The notes below the pieces were generated by a model. That model was given only the letters and a program-made list of their open reading frames with translations. It was not told the DNA's origin and did not search any database. This document shows positions 44,613 through 53,668 of a DNA stretch of 64,000 bases, in pieces. The stretch is from Sporomusa malonica (lineage in GTDB: Bacteria > Bacillota > Negativicutes > Sporomusales > Sporomusaceae). The translations under genes and the position numbers were made by a program. The first letter of the stretch is position 1, and the number at the start of each line of letters is the position of its first letter. Location of the stretch: assembly GCF_900176355.1 (NCBI RefSeq), contig NZ_FWXI01000010.1, forward strand, positions 62,001 through 126,000, written 5' to 3'.

Positions 44613-45914
44613 TTATAACCCGAGGATACCGAAGGCTACATAGCACACCAGAGCACCGACTACCGCCATTGACAAACCCCACAGCATTAAATTTCTAAAA
44701 AGCTTGGCTTTGTCTTCATGGTCAGCTGCACAGGCTATACAGAGCGCGCCAAGAGTTGACAGCGGTGATGTATCAACAATGTGAGACCCAATATTAATTG
44801 ACGAGATAAGCGCCACTGGGTTACCGCCGCCAATCTGCTTAATGATGCCAGGAACCATAGGCAGGAACATCGGCATTACCACACCTGAAGAACTTGAGTA
44901 TGCGGAGATAAGGCCGGTAATGAATCCTAATACCCCATTAACGGTGGTGGGGTTAGAGATAATAGCAATCATCTTAACAAGAGCGCTTAAGCCACCGGCT
45001 TGATCCATGATATCGATCAGCACAGACATACCGCACACCATAAGGATTACGCCCCACGGCATGGCCTTAACGGCTTTAGCATCATCGGCAATGCCGAACA
45101 GCATAAAGATTGCGCCAATACCAAAGGCGACCGCACCAACATCCCATTTAAGAACAATTACTGAAAGCACTAACGCAGCAATACCCACTAATGTGGCTAC
45201 TTGTTTAGATGTAAAAGGCTCAGGTTTAGGTGCAATCTCATCAATATTGAGTGCAGATGAACCGCGTTGTTTGCGCATCCAAGCTAAGCCACCAAGTAAG
45301 AAGAAGCCGCCGAAGTTTACTAACCCTTGCACAATTTCCGAGTTAAAATGTACTTTCCAGGCCAGACTATTGAGCTGGTCAGCTGGTATACCGAGACCTG
45401 GAGCCATCTTGGCTATGATACCATTTGAGATAATACCGGTTGGCGCAAACGGCGAGAATGCTGCACCATTTGCGGCACCAACAACCAACAGGGTCATAGC
45501 AAAGGCCGGCAGACCAATACGACCTGCAATGGCCATAGCTACCGGCGCCATAAGCGCAGTAGCGGCAATGTTACCAGGGCCAATAGTTGTCACTATTGTG
45601 ATAAGCACAAACAGGATAATTGGGATTAAGGCAGTATTGCCTTTTGCAAGCCGTACAGCATAGGCACTAAATTTTTCCATAGTACCATTTACCTGAGCAC
45701 AAGCAAACATAAAGGTTACACCAATCAAGATCATGAACAGTCCCACTGGCCAGCCTTTAAAGATGGCTGCAACCTTCATGCCAGAGAACACGATACCAAC
45801 AAGTAACGCAGATGCGATACCAAGAATACCAACATTCATTTCCTTAAAGCAAGAAATGAGAACAACAATAACCAAAGCAGTAATTGACGCCAACGCGGCG
45901 GTACTGATTTCCAT
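44613..45914 (-). CDS. MatC-like dicarboxylate carrier (first paralog)
   Basis: 433 residues, the same fold and core motifs as the gene at 42940 (TIGPGNIAATALMAPVAMAIA; SAYSSSSGVVMPMFLPMVPG). It lacks a segment of about 17 residues in the central loop that the paralog has (after LPGLPATKGLF). It follows the decarboxylase genes by about 130 bases and is probably part of that operon. The expected substrate is succinate or another C4-dicarboxylate. Confidence 0.83.
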   Translation of the reverse strand: MEISTAALASITALVIVVLISCFKEMNVGILGIASALLVGIVFSGMKVAAIFKGWPVGLFMILIGVTFMFACAQVNGTMEKFSAYAVRLAKGNTALIPIILFVLITIVTTIGPGNIAATALMAPVAMAIAGRIGLPAFAMTLLVVGAANGAAFSPFAPTGIISNGIIAKMAPGLGIPADQLNSLAWKVHFNSEIVQGLVNFGGFFLLGGLAWMRKQRGSSALNIDEIAPKPEPFTSKQVATLVGIAALVLSVIVLKWDVGAVAFGIGAIFMLFGIADDAKAVKAMPWGVILMVCGMSVLIDIMDQAGGLSALVKMIAIISNPTTVNGVLGFITGLISAYSSSSGVVMPMFLPMVPGIIKQIGGGNPVALISSINIGSHIVDTSPLSTLGALCIACAADHEDKAKLFRNLMLWGLSMAVVGALVCYVAFGILGL

Positions 45915-46040
45915 AAGTTTTCCCTCTCCTATTGCATACAGTAGTCCAGCTAAACTATGTCTAATACTTCAGCAAGAGAATTCAACTGACAAAATTCAGG
46001 TGCATACGGGGCAAGTTTGCTGGTTTATATAAGCTAATTC

Positions 46041-46202
46041 CTATTCTTCGTCTTCGTATTCTTCGTCATCTTCATCTTCTACCGGCGCAGGAAATGCGGC
46101 ATGTAGAGCCTTAGTGGCTGCAATGAAAACGCCGATAACGGCGAACATGGTCGGCAATGCAATTAGCATTAGAGTTATAGCTTTTGAAGTTGCGCTTTCC
46201 AT
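46041..46202 (-). CDS. Small OadG/MmdD-like membrane anchor (53 aa)
   Basis: Too short to be seen easily: ATG 46202 behind GGGAGG. One membrane helix (LMLIALPTMFAVIGVFIAAT, residues 11-30) is followed by a strongly acidic tail (EDEDDEEYEDEE). This is the layout of the membrane end of OadG/MmdD subunits of Na+-pumping decarboxylases. It is 13 bases after the beta-subunit gene. The soluble C-terminal part found in a usual delta subunit is instead the separate protein at 47953, so this looks like half of a split subunit. Confidence 0.7.
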   Translation of the reverse strand: MESATSKAITLMLIALPTMFAVIGVFIAATKALHAAFPAPVEDEDDEEYEDEE

Positions 46203-46215
46203 TTATTTACCTCCC

Positions 46216-47373
46216 CTATTTCGCCAGTGCCGGAATCAGGGCGAGTACCAAACCACCGGCCACAACAGATGCAACCTGTCCGGCTACGTTTACCCCAATA
46301 GCATGCTGGATAATGAAGTTAGTGGGATCTTCTTTAAGAGCCATTTTTGCAATTACGCGGCCAGACATTGGGAAAGCCGAAATACCGCAAGCACCAATCA
46401 TAGGATTAATCTTGGTCGGGCTGAAAGTGTTTAAGAGCTTGGCGAAGAGTACGCCACCGGCAGTATCAAACACGAAGGCTACAGCACCCAGGCACATGAT
46501 CAGAAGAACATCGAAAGTCAGGAAGCGTTCAGCTGTCATAGTACCGCCGATAGTGATACCAAGTACAAGCGTAACAAGGTTGGCAAGTTCGTTCTGAGCG
46601 CAGTTTGAAAGGTTTTCAACAGCGCCGCTTTCCTTTAAGAGATTGCCAAACATCAAGCTGCCGATAAGAGCAACAGAGATAGGAGCAACAATACCAGCGA
46701 TAACTACAATCATAATTGGGAAAAAGAACTTAGTGGTTTGGGAAACAGGTTCTTCCCCTTCAAAACCCATCTTAATCTTACGTTCACTCTCAGTAGTCAA
46801 CGCTTTAATAACAGGCGGCTGAATTACCGGAACGAGTGACATGTAGCAATATGCGGCAACAGACAGAGGTCCTAGCAGTTCTTTAGCAAAACGGCTGGCT
46901 ACATAGATGGTAGTAGGGCCGTCAGCGGCACCAATGATACCGATGGATGCAGCATGTTCAAACGAGAAACCTACCAAAGTTGCGCCAACGGCTGTAGCAA
47001 AAATGCCAAACTGAGCAGCAGCGGCAAACAGCATTACCGATGGGCGACGGATCAGCGGTGTAAAGTCGCACATAGCACCAATGGCAATAAAGATAAGTAC
47101 AGGGAACAGTTCGTTAGCAATACCTGCATTGTAGAGAACAATGAGGAACCCCTCTTCACCTGGGTGAGTCGAAACTGCCGAAGAGTGCGGAATATTGGCC
47201 AAAACTGCGCCAAAACCGATTGGGAGAAGGAGAGCCGGTTCGTAGTCATGTTTTACGGCAAGATAGATGAGCAGGGCGCCGACAGCCCACATGACGACAT
47301 GCTTCCAGCTAAGACCAATGAAACCCATGAGGAGTTCGTCAAGCCAGGGATACTGGTGAATCAATGCTTCCAT
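46216..47373 (-). CDS. mmdB: Methylmalonyl-CoA decarboxylase beta subunit (Na+-pumping carboxybiotin decarboxylase)
   Basis: 385 residues with about nine to eleven helices, of the OadB/MmdB/GcdB family. Conserved segments are GIANELFPVLIFIAIGAMCDFTPL (two adjacent blocks), GAADGPTTIYVASRFA and KINPMIGACGISAFPMSGRV. It decarboxylates carboxybiotin on the gamma subunit and exports Na+. The operon context (methylmalonyl-CoA mutase, epimerase) fixes the substrate as methylmalonyl-CoA. Confidence 0.94.
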   Translation of the reverse strand: MEALIHQYPWLDELLMGFIGLSWKHVVMWAVGALLIYLAVKHDYEPALLLPIGFGAVLANIPHSSAVSTHPGEEGFLIVLYNAGIANELFPVLIFIAIGAMCDFTPLIRRPSVMLFAAAAQFGIFATAVGATLVGFSFEHAASIGIIGAADGPTTIYVASRFAKELLGPLSVAAYCYMSLVPVIQPPVIKALTTESERKIKMGFEGEEPVSQTTKFFFPIMIVVIAGIVAPISVALIGSLMFGNLLKESGAVENLSNCAQNELANLVTLVLGITIGGTMTAERFLTFDVLLIMCLGAVAFVFDTAGGVLFAKLLNTFSPTKINPMIGACGISAFPMSGRVIAKMALKEDPTNFIIQHAIGVNVAGQVASVVAGGLVLALIPALAK

Positions 47374-47510
47374 GTGTGTTTTTTACCTCCTAATAAATGT
47401 TTGTGAAAAATCATCATATTAATCATAGTGAACCTTACATAATATATCAACAGGAAACATTAGGAATTGGTGCGGCGCTATATAAGCCGCACCAATTTCC
47501 CCTTGAAAAA

Positions 47511-47912
47511 TTAACCGATAACGGCCATAACCTCGCCAGGTTTTACGTTTTGTCCGGCAGTTACGTTGATGGACTTAACAGTACCATCAGCAGGTGAGCC
47601 GATTTCATTTTGCATTTTCATGGCTTCAAGAATAAGGATGACGTCACCCTTCTTCACCTTCTGACCAGGTTTTGCAACTAATTTAGCTATTTTGCCCGGC
47701 ATTGGAGCGGCTACTGGGGAATCACCAGCAGAAACTTGTGCAGGAGCTGCGGCTGCGGCTTTTGGAGCAGGTGCGGCTGCCGGAGCAGCTGCAGGGGCTG
47801 CAGGAGCTGCTGCAGGGGCTGCTGCACGCGGTTGGGCGGAAACAGCGCCACCTACTTCTTCTACTTCTACCTCATAGGTATTACCATTAACTGTTACATT
47901 GAATTTTTTCAT
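47511..47912 (-). CDS. mmdC: Biotin carrier (gamma) subunit of methylmalonyl-CoA decarboxylase
   Basis: 133 residues: a short N-terminal domain (KKFNVTVNGNTYEVEVEEV), a flexible Ala/Pro linker (about 30-62) and a biotinyl domain with the biotin Lys in LEAMKMQNEI near residue 99. The linker lets biotin move between the carboxyltransferase and the membrane decarboxylase. The Ala/Pro linker produces spurious long ORFs on the other strand. Confidence 0.95.
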   Translation of the reverse strand: MKKFNVTVNGNTYEVEVEEVGGAVSAQPRAAAPAAAPAAPAAAPAAAPAPKAAAAAPAQVSAGDSPVAAPMPGKIAKLVAKPGQKVKKGDVILILEAMKMQNEIGSPADGTVKSINVTAGQNVKPGEVMAVIG

Positions 47913-47952
47913 TCAAACAGACCTCCATTCATTGATGGTGTTCTATATACGT

Positions 47953-48225
47953 TTAGGCAAACTGACGGCTATCCATAATCTTCTGCCGTCCCACATTGGC
48001 CCACTGGTTACCAGTACGGGTAATCCTAACAGCTAGGTTGCCGGTACCCATCATGGCATAAATGCTAGCGGTAATAACGGCAACTACTTCTGGACTAAGC
48101 CCCTCAGCTTCTATAGCTATTGAAGATTCATCCGCTGTTTCAGTTGCTGCTGCGACTGCTTTTTTCTTCTTTTTCTTAGCCTTAGGTGGCTCAGGCTTGC
48201 CAAATAATGAGTCAAAAAAGCCCAC
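47953..48225 (-). CDS. Methylmalonyl-CoA decarboxylase delta/epsilon-like soluble subunit
   Basis: 90 residues from GTG 48225. A Lys-rich region (KAKKKKKKAVAAA) is followed by a conserved C-terminal domain (SPEVVAVITASIYAMMGTG, RITRTGNQWANVGRQKIMDSRQF). That domain matches the C-terminal part of MmdD and the small epsilon subunit MmdE known from Veillonella. There is no membrane helix, unlike a normal delta subunit. It lies between the carboxyltransferase and biotin carrier genes. Confidence 0.75.
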   Translation of the reverse strand: MGFFDSLFGKPEPPKAKKKKKKAVAAATETADESSIAIEAEGLSPEVVAVITASIYAMMGTGNLAVRITRTGNQWANVGRQKIMDSRQFA

Positions 48226-48271
48226 GTTAACTATCCCCTTTCTTTCCGCTCTGAAAGTTTAAGCGAGAGAA

Positions 48272-49801
48272 TTATAGCGGAATATTGCCGTGCTTTTTGG
48301 CAGGACGCTGTTCGCGCTTGCTAGCTAACATGTTGAGCGCAGTAATAATCCGCGGCCGGGTTTCTTTCGGTTCGATAACTAGATCAACGAAACCGCGTTC
48401 TGCCGCTTTATATGGGGTTGCGAAGTCTTCCACATATTTTGCAGTTTTGGCTTCAGCTTCAGCATCGCCACGGAAAATGATGTTAGCGGCACCAGCTGGG
48501 CCCATAACAGCGATTTCAGCAGAAGGCCAAGCCATAACCTGGTCAGCACCCAAATCTTGGGAGCACATAGCCAGATACGAACCGCCGTATGCTTTACGGG
48601 TAATAACTGTAATTTTAGGCACAGTTGCTTCAGAATAAGCGTACAGCATTTTAGCGCCATGACGAATAATACCGCCGTATTCTTGATCAGTACCAGGCAA
48701 GAAGCCAGGAACGTCAACAAGATTAACCAATGGCAGGTTGAAAGCATCACAGAAGCGGATAAAGCGTGAGGACTTGTCTGAAGCGTTAATATCAAGGCAA
48801 CCGGCCATAACATTAGGCTGATTAGCAATAATACCTACCGGCTGACCATCAAAGCGGGCAAAGCAGGTGATAATGTTTTGTGCATAATGAGCAAGGACTT
48901 CATAGAATTCACCATTATCGACAACAGACTTAATAACATCTTTCATGTTATAAGGCTGGTTAGGATTATCAGGTAAAAGAGTATTTAGTCCTTCGTCCAT
49001 CCGGTTGGCATCGTCACCAGTGTCAACAATAGGAGCATCGTCCATGTTGTTGCTTGGCAAGAAGCTGAGGAGATAACGAACCTGCTGCATGCAGTCATCG
49101 TCATTTTCGGTTGCGAAATGAGCCACACCAGAAGTTGAGTTGTGAGTCATAGCGCCGCCCAATGCTTCGGCAGTCACTTCTTCAGCGGTTACTGATTTAA
49201 TAACCTGTGGTCCAGTAATAAACATCTGGCTAGTGTTCTTCACCATATAGATGAAGTCAGTCAGTGCAGGGGAATATACGGCGCCACCAGCGCATGGTCC
49301 CATGATTACCGAGATCTGCGGGATTACGCCCGAAGCCAGGGTGTTTTCATAGAAGATTTTGCCATAACCGGCCAAAGCATCAACTGCTTCTTGAATTCGA
49401 GCACCGCCTGAATCGTTGATACCAACTAAAGGAGCGCCCATTTTAAGAGCCAATTTCTGTACTTTTACGATTTTAGCAGCATGCATTTCGCCCAGGGATC
49501 CACCAATTACGGTAAAATCTTGAGCAAATACATAGACTAGACGACCTTCAACCGTGCCGTAGCCGGTTACTACGCCTTCTCCTGGAGCTTCTTGTTGCTC
49601 CATGCCAAAATTGGTACAACGATGACTAACAAATTGGTCGAGTTCAACAAAAGTGCCAGGGTCTAATAGTTTTTCTACGCGTTCACGGGCAGTAAGCTTA
49701 CCGGACGCATGTTGCTTTTCGATACGCTTTTGACCGCCGCCCAATTTCACTTTTTCCTGGCGTTGTTTCAGATCCGCAATTTTTTCTTGGATTGTAGCCA
49801 T
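48272..49801 (-). CDS. mmdA: Methylmalonyl-CoA decarboxylase alpha subunit (carboxyltransferase)
   Basis: 509 residues, the usual size. Crotonase-like halves carry [29 protein letters not shown] and [29 protein letters not shown] blocks; each is split by acyl-CoA and biotin-binding loops ([43 protein letters not shown]). It transfers CO2 from (S)-methylmalonyl-CoA to biotin, giving propionyl-CoA. It is 165 bases after the epimerase gene. Confidence 0.96.
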   Translation of the reverse strand: MATIQEKIADLKQRQEKVKLGGGQKRIEKQHASGKLTARERVEKLLDPGTFVELDQFVSHRCTNFGMEQQEAPGEGVVTGYGTVEGRLVYVFAQDFTVIGGSLGEMHAAKIVKVQKLALKMGAPLVGINDSGGARIQEAVDALAGYGKIFYENTLASGVIPQISVIMGPCAGGAVYSPALTDFIYMVKNTSQMFITGPQVIKSVTAEEVTAEALGGAMTHNSTSGVAHFATENDDDCMQQVRYLLSFLPSNNMDDAPIVDTGDDANRMDEGLNTLLPDNPNQPYNMKDVIKSVVDNGEFYEVLAHYAQNIITCFARFDGQPVGIIANQPNVMAGCLDINASDKSSRFIRFCDAFNLPLVNLVDVPGFLPGTDQEYGGIIRHGAKMLYAYSEATVPKITVITRKAYGGSYLAMCSQDLGADQVMAWPSAEIAVMGPAGAANIIFRGDAEAEAKTAKYVEDFATPYKAAERGFVDLVIEPKETRPRIITALNMLASKREQRPAKKHGNIPL

Positions 49802-49858
49802 TTAGAAAAACACCTCCATTACTTGGAAACTAAATGTTCCTAATGAGACTGCTCAGAA

Positions 49859-49964
49859 ATGCTCAGCTGCTAGGCGCACCGGAAGACGCTGCAGCGCCGC
49901 GTACACGGACGTACACAAGCAAAGCGTCTGAGGAGCAACAACGCAGATGGGCGTTTATGAGCAT
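49859..49964. repeat. GC-rich 106-bp block with terminal inverted repeat
   Basis: It lies between the mce stop and mmdA, is visibly richer in GC than its flanks and begins and ends with ATGCTCA / TGAGCAT. Inside are the direct repeat CGTACAC-GGA-CGTACAC and a CTGCAGCGCCGCG segment. It could be a small interspersed (REP-like) element; only one copy is in this window, so repeat status is inferred. Confidence 0.4.
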
Positions 49965-49966
49965 GT

Positions 49967-50410
49967 CTACTTGCGCTCGGAAAGTTCGAGCAGGATGCCG
50001 CCGGTTGCTTTCGGATGAACGAAAGCAATGCTGGCACCACCAGCGCCATAGCGTGGGGATTCGTCGATCAGGCGAACGCCTTGTTCTTTAAGATCAGCAA
50101 GAGCAGCCTCAATGTTGTCTACACGAAGGGCGACATGCTGGATGCCTTCGCCGTTCTTTTCAATAAACTTAGCTACTGGGCCATCAGGGGAGGTTGATTC
50201 TAGCAGCTCAACTTCGCTGTCGCCGCAAGGAATAAAGCAAACTTTTACTTTCTGCTGCTCGACAACTTCTTCGCCCATAGCAGTCATACCAAGCACTTCA
50301 GTGTAAAACTTTTTTGCTTGTTCCATATCTTTTACCGCAATGCCGATATGGTCAACTCTGAGAACTTTAAATTTGCGGGCGTTTACGCCGCAGTTACAAT
50401 CTTGGCACAT
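49967..50410 (-). CDS. mce: Methylmalonyl-CoA epimerase with Cys-rich N-terminus
   Basis: 147 residues of the vicinal-oxygen-chelate fold. The metal ligands are His in RVDHIGIAVKD, His in GIQHVALRV and Glu in LLELSERK, plus ESP-type active-site residues. It converts (R)- and (S)-methylmalonyl-CoA. Before the usual start of the fold there is an extra MCQDCNCGVNARK segment with three cysteines. AGGAGG is correctly placed for this start, so the extension is real by sequence. Confidence 0.93.
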   Translation of the reverse strand: MCQDCNCGVNARKFKVLRVDHIGIAVKDMEQAKKFYTEVLGMTAMGEEVVEQQKVKVCFIPCGDSEVELLESTSPDGPVAKFIEKNGEGIQHVALRVDNIEAALADLKEQGVRLIDESPRYGAGGASIAFVHPKATGGILLELSERK

Positions 50411-50546
50411 ATTCTTTACCTCCTGTTAAAAATTCGATTGATTATATCCAATCTATATACATGATACCATATTTTAATATCAGGTACTATATTTTCCCAG
50501 CGGTTTGCTATCAGTTTTTCCTATTAAGCACCATAAGTATTCCGGA

Positions 50547-51485
50547 TTATCGTAGAGTTTGGCGCAATAGGTTGGCGACAACAGTATAGGGATCTTGTTC
50601 CCGTTTTTCCACCGACGCTACTAATGAGTCAAAATTTCCGCCAGTTGTAATATGTTTGAGAATATACCGGCCAATATGTTCATCCAATAAGGCAAGCAGT
50701 TCATTTTTTGTCCGTTCGGTACGCCGAACAGCCAGCTGTCCTGATTGCTTAAGATGGCTTATATGGTCTTCAACAGCGGCTATGAGCTCAGCAATGCCTT
50801 CGCCTTTGCTGGCTACTGTCCTTTTTACCGGGGGCCGCCAGTCAACCATATTTTGATTGAGGTCAAGCATCATCTCGATTTCGGTGTTTAAGCGATCGAC
50901 TCCATCTCTGTCGGCTTTGTTAATTGCAAATATATCTGCAATTTCCAAAATACCTGCTTTAATGGCCTGAATATCATCGCCAAGGCCAGGCACTAATACA
51001 ACGATTGTCGTATCAGCGGCTTTAATGACATCGACTTCAGACTGACCTACACCTACTGTTTCAATAAAGATAATGTCTTTACCAGCGGCATCCATAATTT
51101 TGGCAGCTTCTGCCGTTTTACGCGACAAACCACCCAAACTGCCTCTAGTCCCCATACTTCTAATGAAAACACCTTCATCCAAGGTAAGCTCGTTCATCCG
51201 GATACGGTCACCTAAAATAGCGCCACCGGAAAAAGGGCTTGTCGGGTCAACCGCAATAATCCCAACGGTCTTTCCCTGACGACGATATTCCTTGGCCAGT
51301 TTATCGGTCAAGGTACTTTTGCCAGCCCCAGGGGGACCGGTAATACCAATAACATGGGCTTTGCCGGTGTGGGGATAGAGTTTTTGCATGATCTCAGCTG
51401 CTTCATCATATTCGTTTTCCACAGCGGTGATGGCGCGGGCCAGGGCCCGTTTGGACCCTGCCAGCACCTCTTCAACTATATTCAT
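50547..51485 (-). CDS. meaB: MeaB-type GTPase chaperone of methylmalonyl-CoA mutase
   Basis: 312 residues. The P-loop is GPPGAGKSTLTDKL near residue 50, with DPTSPFSGGAILGDRIRM as the base/switch region and NKAD for guanine recognition. MeaB guards B12 loading and reactivation of the mutase, whose two genes lie directly upstream. ATG 51485 is chosen because GGTGAT lies just before it; the longer reading has no support. Confidence 0.94.
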   Translation of the reverse strand: MNIVEEVLAGSKRALARAITAVENEYDEAAEIMQKLYPHTGKAHVIGITGPPGAGKSTLTDKLAKEYRRQGKTVGIIAVDPTSPFSGGAILGDRIRMNELTLDEGVFIRSMGTRGSLGGLSRKTAEAAKIMDAAGKDIIFIETVGVGQSEVDVIKAADTTIVVLVPGLGDDIQAIKAGILEIADIFAINKADRDGVDRLNTEIEMMLDLNQNMVDWRPPVKRTVASKGEGIAELIAAVEDHISHLKQSGQLAVRRTERTKNELLALLDEHIGRYILKHITTGGNFDSLVASVEKREQDPYTVVANLLRQTLR

Positions 51486-51530
51486 CTTTATCACCTGCAC
51501 AGTTACGCTAGTCGCATAAAACTGCAAATC

Positions 51531-51923
51531 TTACTTTACGTTGGTTTTGATATACTCAACAATGCTGGTAGTCGGGGTGCCAGGGGTAAATACCTCTGAT
51601 ACACCAGCAGCTTTAAGGCCTGCGATGTCAGCGTCAGGAATAACGCCGCCGCCAACAATCAGCACATCACTCATACCTTTTTGTTTGCTCAGTTCAACAA
51701 TGCGCGGGAAAAGGTGGTTATGAGCACCTGATAATAGGCTTAAAGCTACAACATTTACGTCTTCTTGCAGAGCTGCTTCAACAATTTGCTCAGGAGTCTG
51801 CCGAAGACCAGTATAAATTACCTCAAAGCCGGCATCGCGGAGAGCGCGGGCTACGACTTTGGCACCACGGTCATGACCGTCCAGACCAGGTTTTGCTACC
51901 AATACTCTAATACGTTTTTCCAT
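51531..51923 (-). CDS. Methylmalonyl-CoA mutase B12-binding subunit
   Basis: 130 residues, a stand-alone cobalamin-binding domain. The B12 motif is DGHDRG near residue 16 (DxHxxG), followed by the conserved [14 protein letters not shown] and [26 protein letters not shown] blocks. It provides the lower axial His to adenosylcobalamin and pairs with the large chain encoded 20 bases upstream. Confidence 0.95.
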   Translation of the reverse strand: MEKRIRVLVAKPGLDGHDRGAKVVARALRDAGFEVIYTGLRQTPEQIVEAALQEDVNVVALSLLSGAHNHLFPRIVELSKQKGMSDVLIVGGGVIPDADIAGLKAAGVSEVFTPGTPTTSIVEYIKTNVK

Positions 51924-51943
51924 CGTTGTCCCTCCTACTCAGC

Positions 51944-53599
51944 TTATAGGCTTACATGCGCTTCGTATTCACCGAACACTTTGCGCATTACGCCACAGAT
52001 TTCTCCAAGGGTTGCATAGGCTTTAACAGCTTCAAGAATAAGCGGCATAAGATTAGTGTTTTCATCTTGGCAACCTGCTTCAAGTGCAGCAAGTGTTGCT
52101 TGCACTGCGCCATTATCACGACGAGCTCTAAGGTCAGCCAGCTTTTTCTTTTGCAATTCGCCAACAGAAGAGTCAACACGAAGCAAACCTTCAACTGGCT
52201 TTTCTGCAACTTGGAACTGGTTAACACCAACGATAATGCGTTGTTTGCTTTCCACTTCCATTTGCCATTTGTAAGCACTTTCTTGAATTTCGCGCTGGAT
52301 GTAGCCTTTTTCAATAGCCACGACTGCGCCGCCCATATCGTCAATTTTTCCGATATATTCCCAAGCTTCTTTTTCAATCTGATTGGTAAGAGCTTCGATA
52401 TAGTAAGAACCAGCAAGCGGGTCAACAACGTCAGCTAAGCCGCTTTCGTAGGCCACAATTTGTTGGGTGCGAAGCGCTACGCGTACCGAATCTTCGGTAG
52501 GCAGTGCCAGAGCTTCGTCTTTGGAGTTAGTATGAAGAGACTGAGTTCCACCAAGTACAGCTGCAGCAGTTTGAAGAGCAACACGAACAACATTGTTGTC
52601 AGGCTGTTGGGCAGTCAGCATGGAACCGGCAGTCTGGGTATGCACACGAAGCATCCAGGACTTGGGGTTGGTAGCGCCGAAACGCTCTTTCATTACTTTG
52701 GCCCATACACGACGGGAGGCGCGGAACTTGGCTACTTCTTCAAGTACGTTATTGTGTGCATTCCAGAAGAAGGACAGACGTCCAGCAAAGTCGTCAACAT
52801 TTAAGCCAGCTTTGATCGCAGCGTCAACATAGGCAATACCATCAGCAATAGTGAAGGCAATTTCCTGGGAAGCGGTGGAACCAGCTTCACGGATATGGTA
52901 ACCAGAGATTGAGATGGTGTTCCAGTTAGGAACATTCTTGGAGCAATATTCGAAGATGTTGGTAATAAGACGCATGGAAGGCTTAGGCGGGAATATGTAG
53001 GTACCACGGGCAGCATATTCTTTAAGAATATCGTTTTGAATAGTACCGTTCAATTTATCAGGGCTAACACCTTGCTTTTCAGCAACAGCAATGTACATAG
53101 CAAGAAGTACCGAAGCAGGAGCATTGATGGTCATAGAAGTCGATACTTTACCAAGATCAATGCTATCAAAAAGAATTTCCATGTCAGCCAGCGAGTCAAT
53201 GGCTACACCTACTTTGCCAACCTCACCTTCTGAGATGGCATCATCAGAGTCATAACCAATTTGGGTCGGCAGATCAAAAGCGCAAGATAAACCAGTACCG
53301 CCTGACTCTAAGAGATAACGGTAACGTTTATTGGACTCTTCGGCAGTTGAGAAGCCAGCATACATACGCATGGTCCAGAAACGTCCACGGTACATAGTGG
53401 GCTGTACACCGCGGGTAAATGGATATTGACCGGGGAAGCTAAGATCTTTTTCGTAGTCAAGACCTTCAATATCAAGTGGAGTATAAAGCCTGTTGTGAGA
53501 CAGGTTTTTACGTTCTGGAAATTTGGCGAGTGATTTTTCCACCTTGCCGGTGTACTCAGCCATTTTTTGTTTTAAGCTATCGTTGTTAGCTGTGCACAT
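51944..53599 (-). CDS. Methylmalonyl-CoA mutase large (catalytic) chain
   Basis: 551 residues of the mutase TIM barrel without the B12 domain, so the enzyme is of the split type. Diagnostic blocks are [61 protein letters not shown] and [19 protein letters not shown] (each read separately). It interconverts succinyl-CoA and (R)-methylmalonyl-CoA. Confidence 0.96.
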   Translation of the reverse strand: MCTANNDSLKQKMAEYTGKVEKSLAKFPERKNLSHNRLYTPLDIEGLDYEKDLSFPGQYPFTRGVQPTMYRGRFWTMRMYAGFSTAEESNKRYRYLLESGGTGLSCAFDLPTQIGYDSDDAISEGEVGKVGVAIDSLADMEILFDSIDLGKVSTSMTINAPASVLLAMYIAVAEKQGVSPDKLNGTIQNDILKEYAARGTYIFPPKPSMRLITNIFEYCSKNVPNWNTISISGYHIREAGSTASQEIAFTIADGIAYVDAAIKAGLNVDDFAGRLSFFWNAHNNVLEEVAKFRASRRVWAKVMKERFGATNPKSWMLRVHTQTAGSMLTAQQPDNNVVRVALQTAAAVLGGTQSLHTNSKDEALALPTEDSVRVALRTQQIVAYESGLADVVDPLAGSYYIEALTNQIEKEAWEYIGKIDDMGGAVVAIEKGYIQREIQESAYKWQMEVESKQRIIVGVNQFQVAEKPVEGLLRVDSSVGELQKKKLADLRARRDNGAVQATLAALEAGCQDENTNLMPLILEAVKAYATLGEICGVMRKVFGEYEAHVSL

Positions 53600-53668
53600 T
53601 TTCTAATTCCTCCTTTAAGTATGTATTCCTTGGTGAATCTGAAAGACTAGCCTTAATGGCCGGCCTTT

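Noticed and set aside
46114..46597. Plus-strand ORFs opposite the decarboxylase beta-subunit end
   Set aside because: Shadows of mmdB and the 53-residue anchor gene; no ribosome site and no recognisable domain.
47692..47978. Ala/Gly- and Leu-rich ORFs opposite mmdC
   Set aside because: They arise from the repetitive Ala/Pro linker codons of the biotin carrier read on the other strand.
49834..50091. Plus-strand ORF of 85 residues over the mce/mmdA gap
   Set aside because: It covers the GC-rich block and the end of mce in antisense, has no ribosome site and an Arg/Ser-rich composition typical of a chance reading frame.
51956..52438. 160-residue plus-strand ORF and overlapping minus-strand ORF in the mutase gene
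   Set aside because: Both lie inside the clearly coding methylmalonyl-CoA mutase frame.
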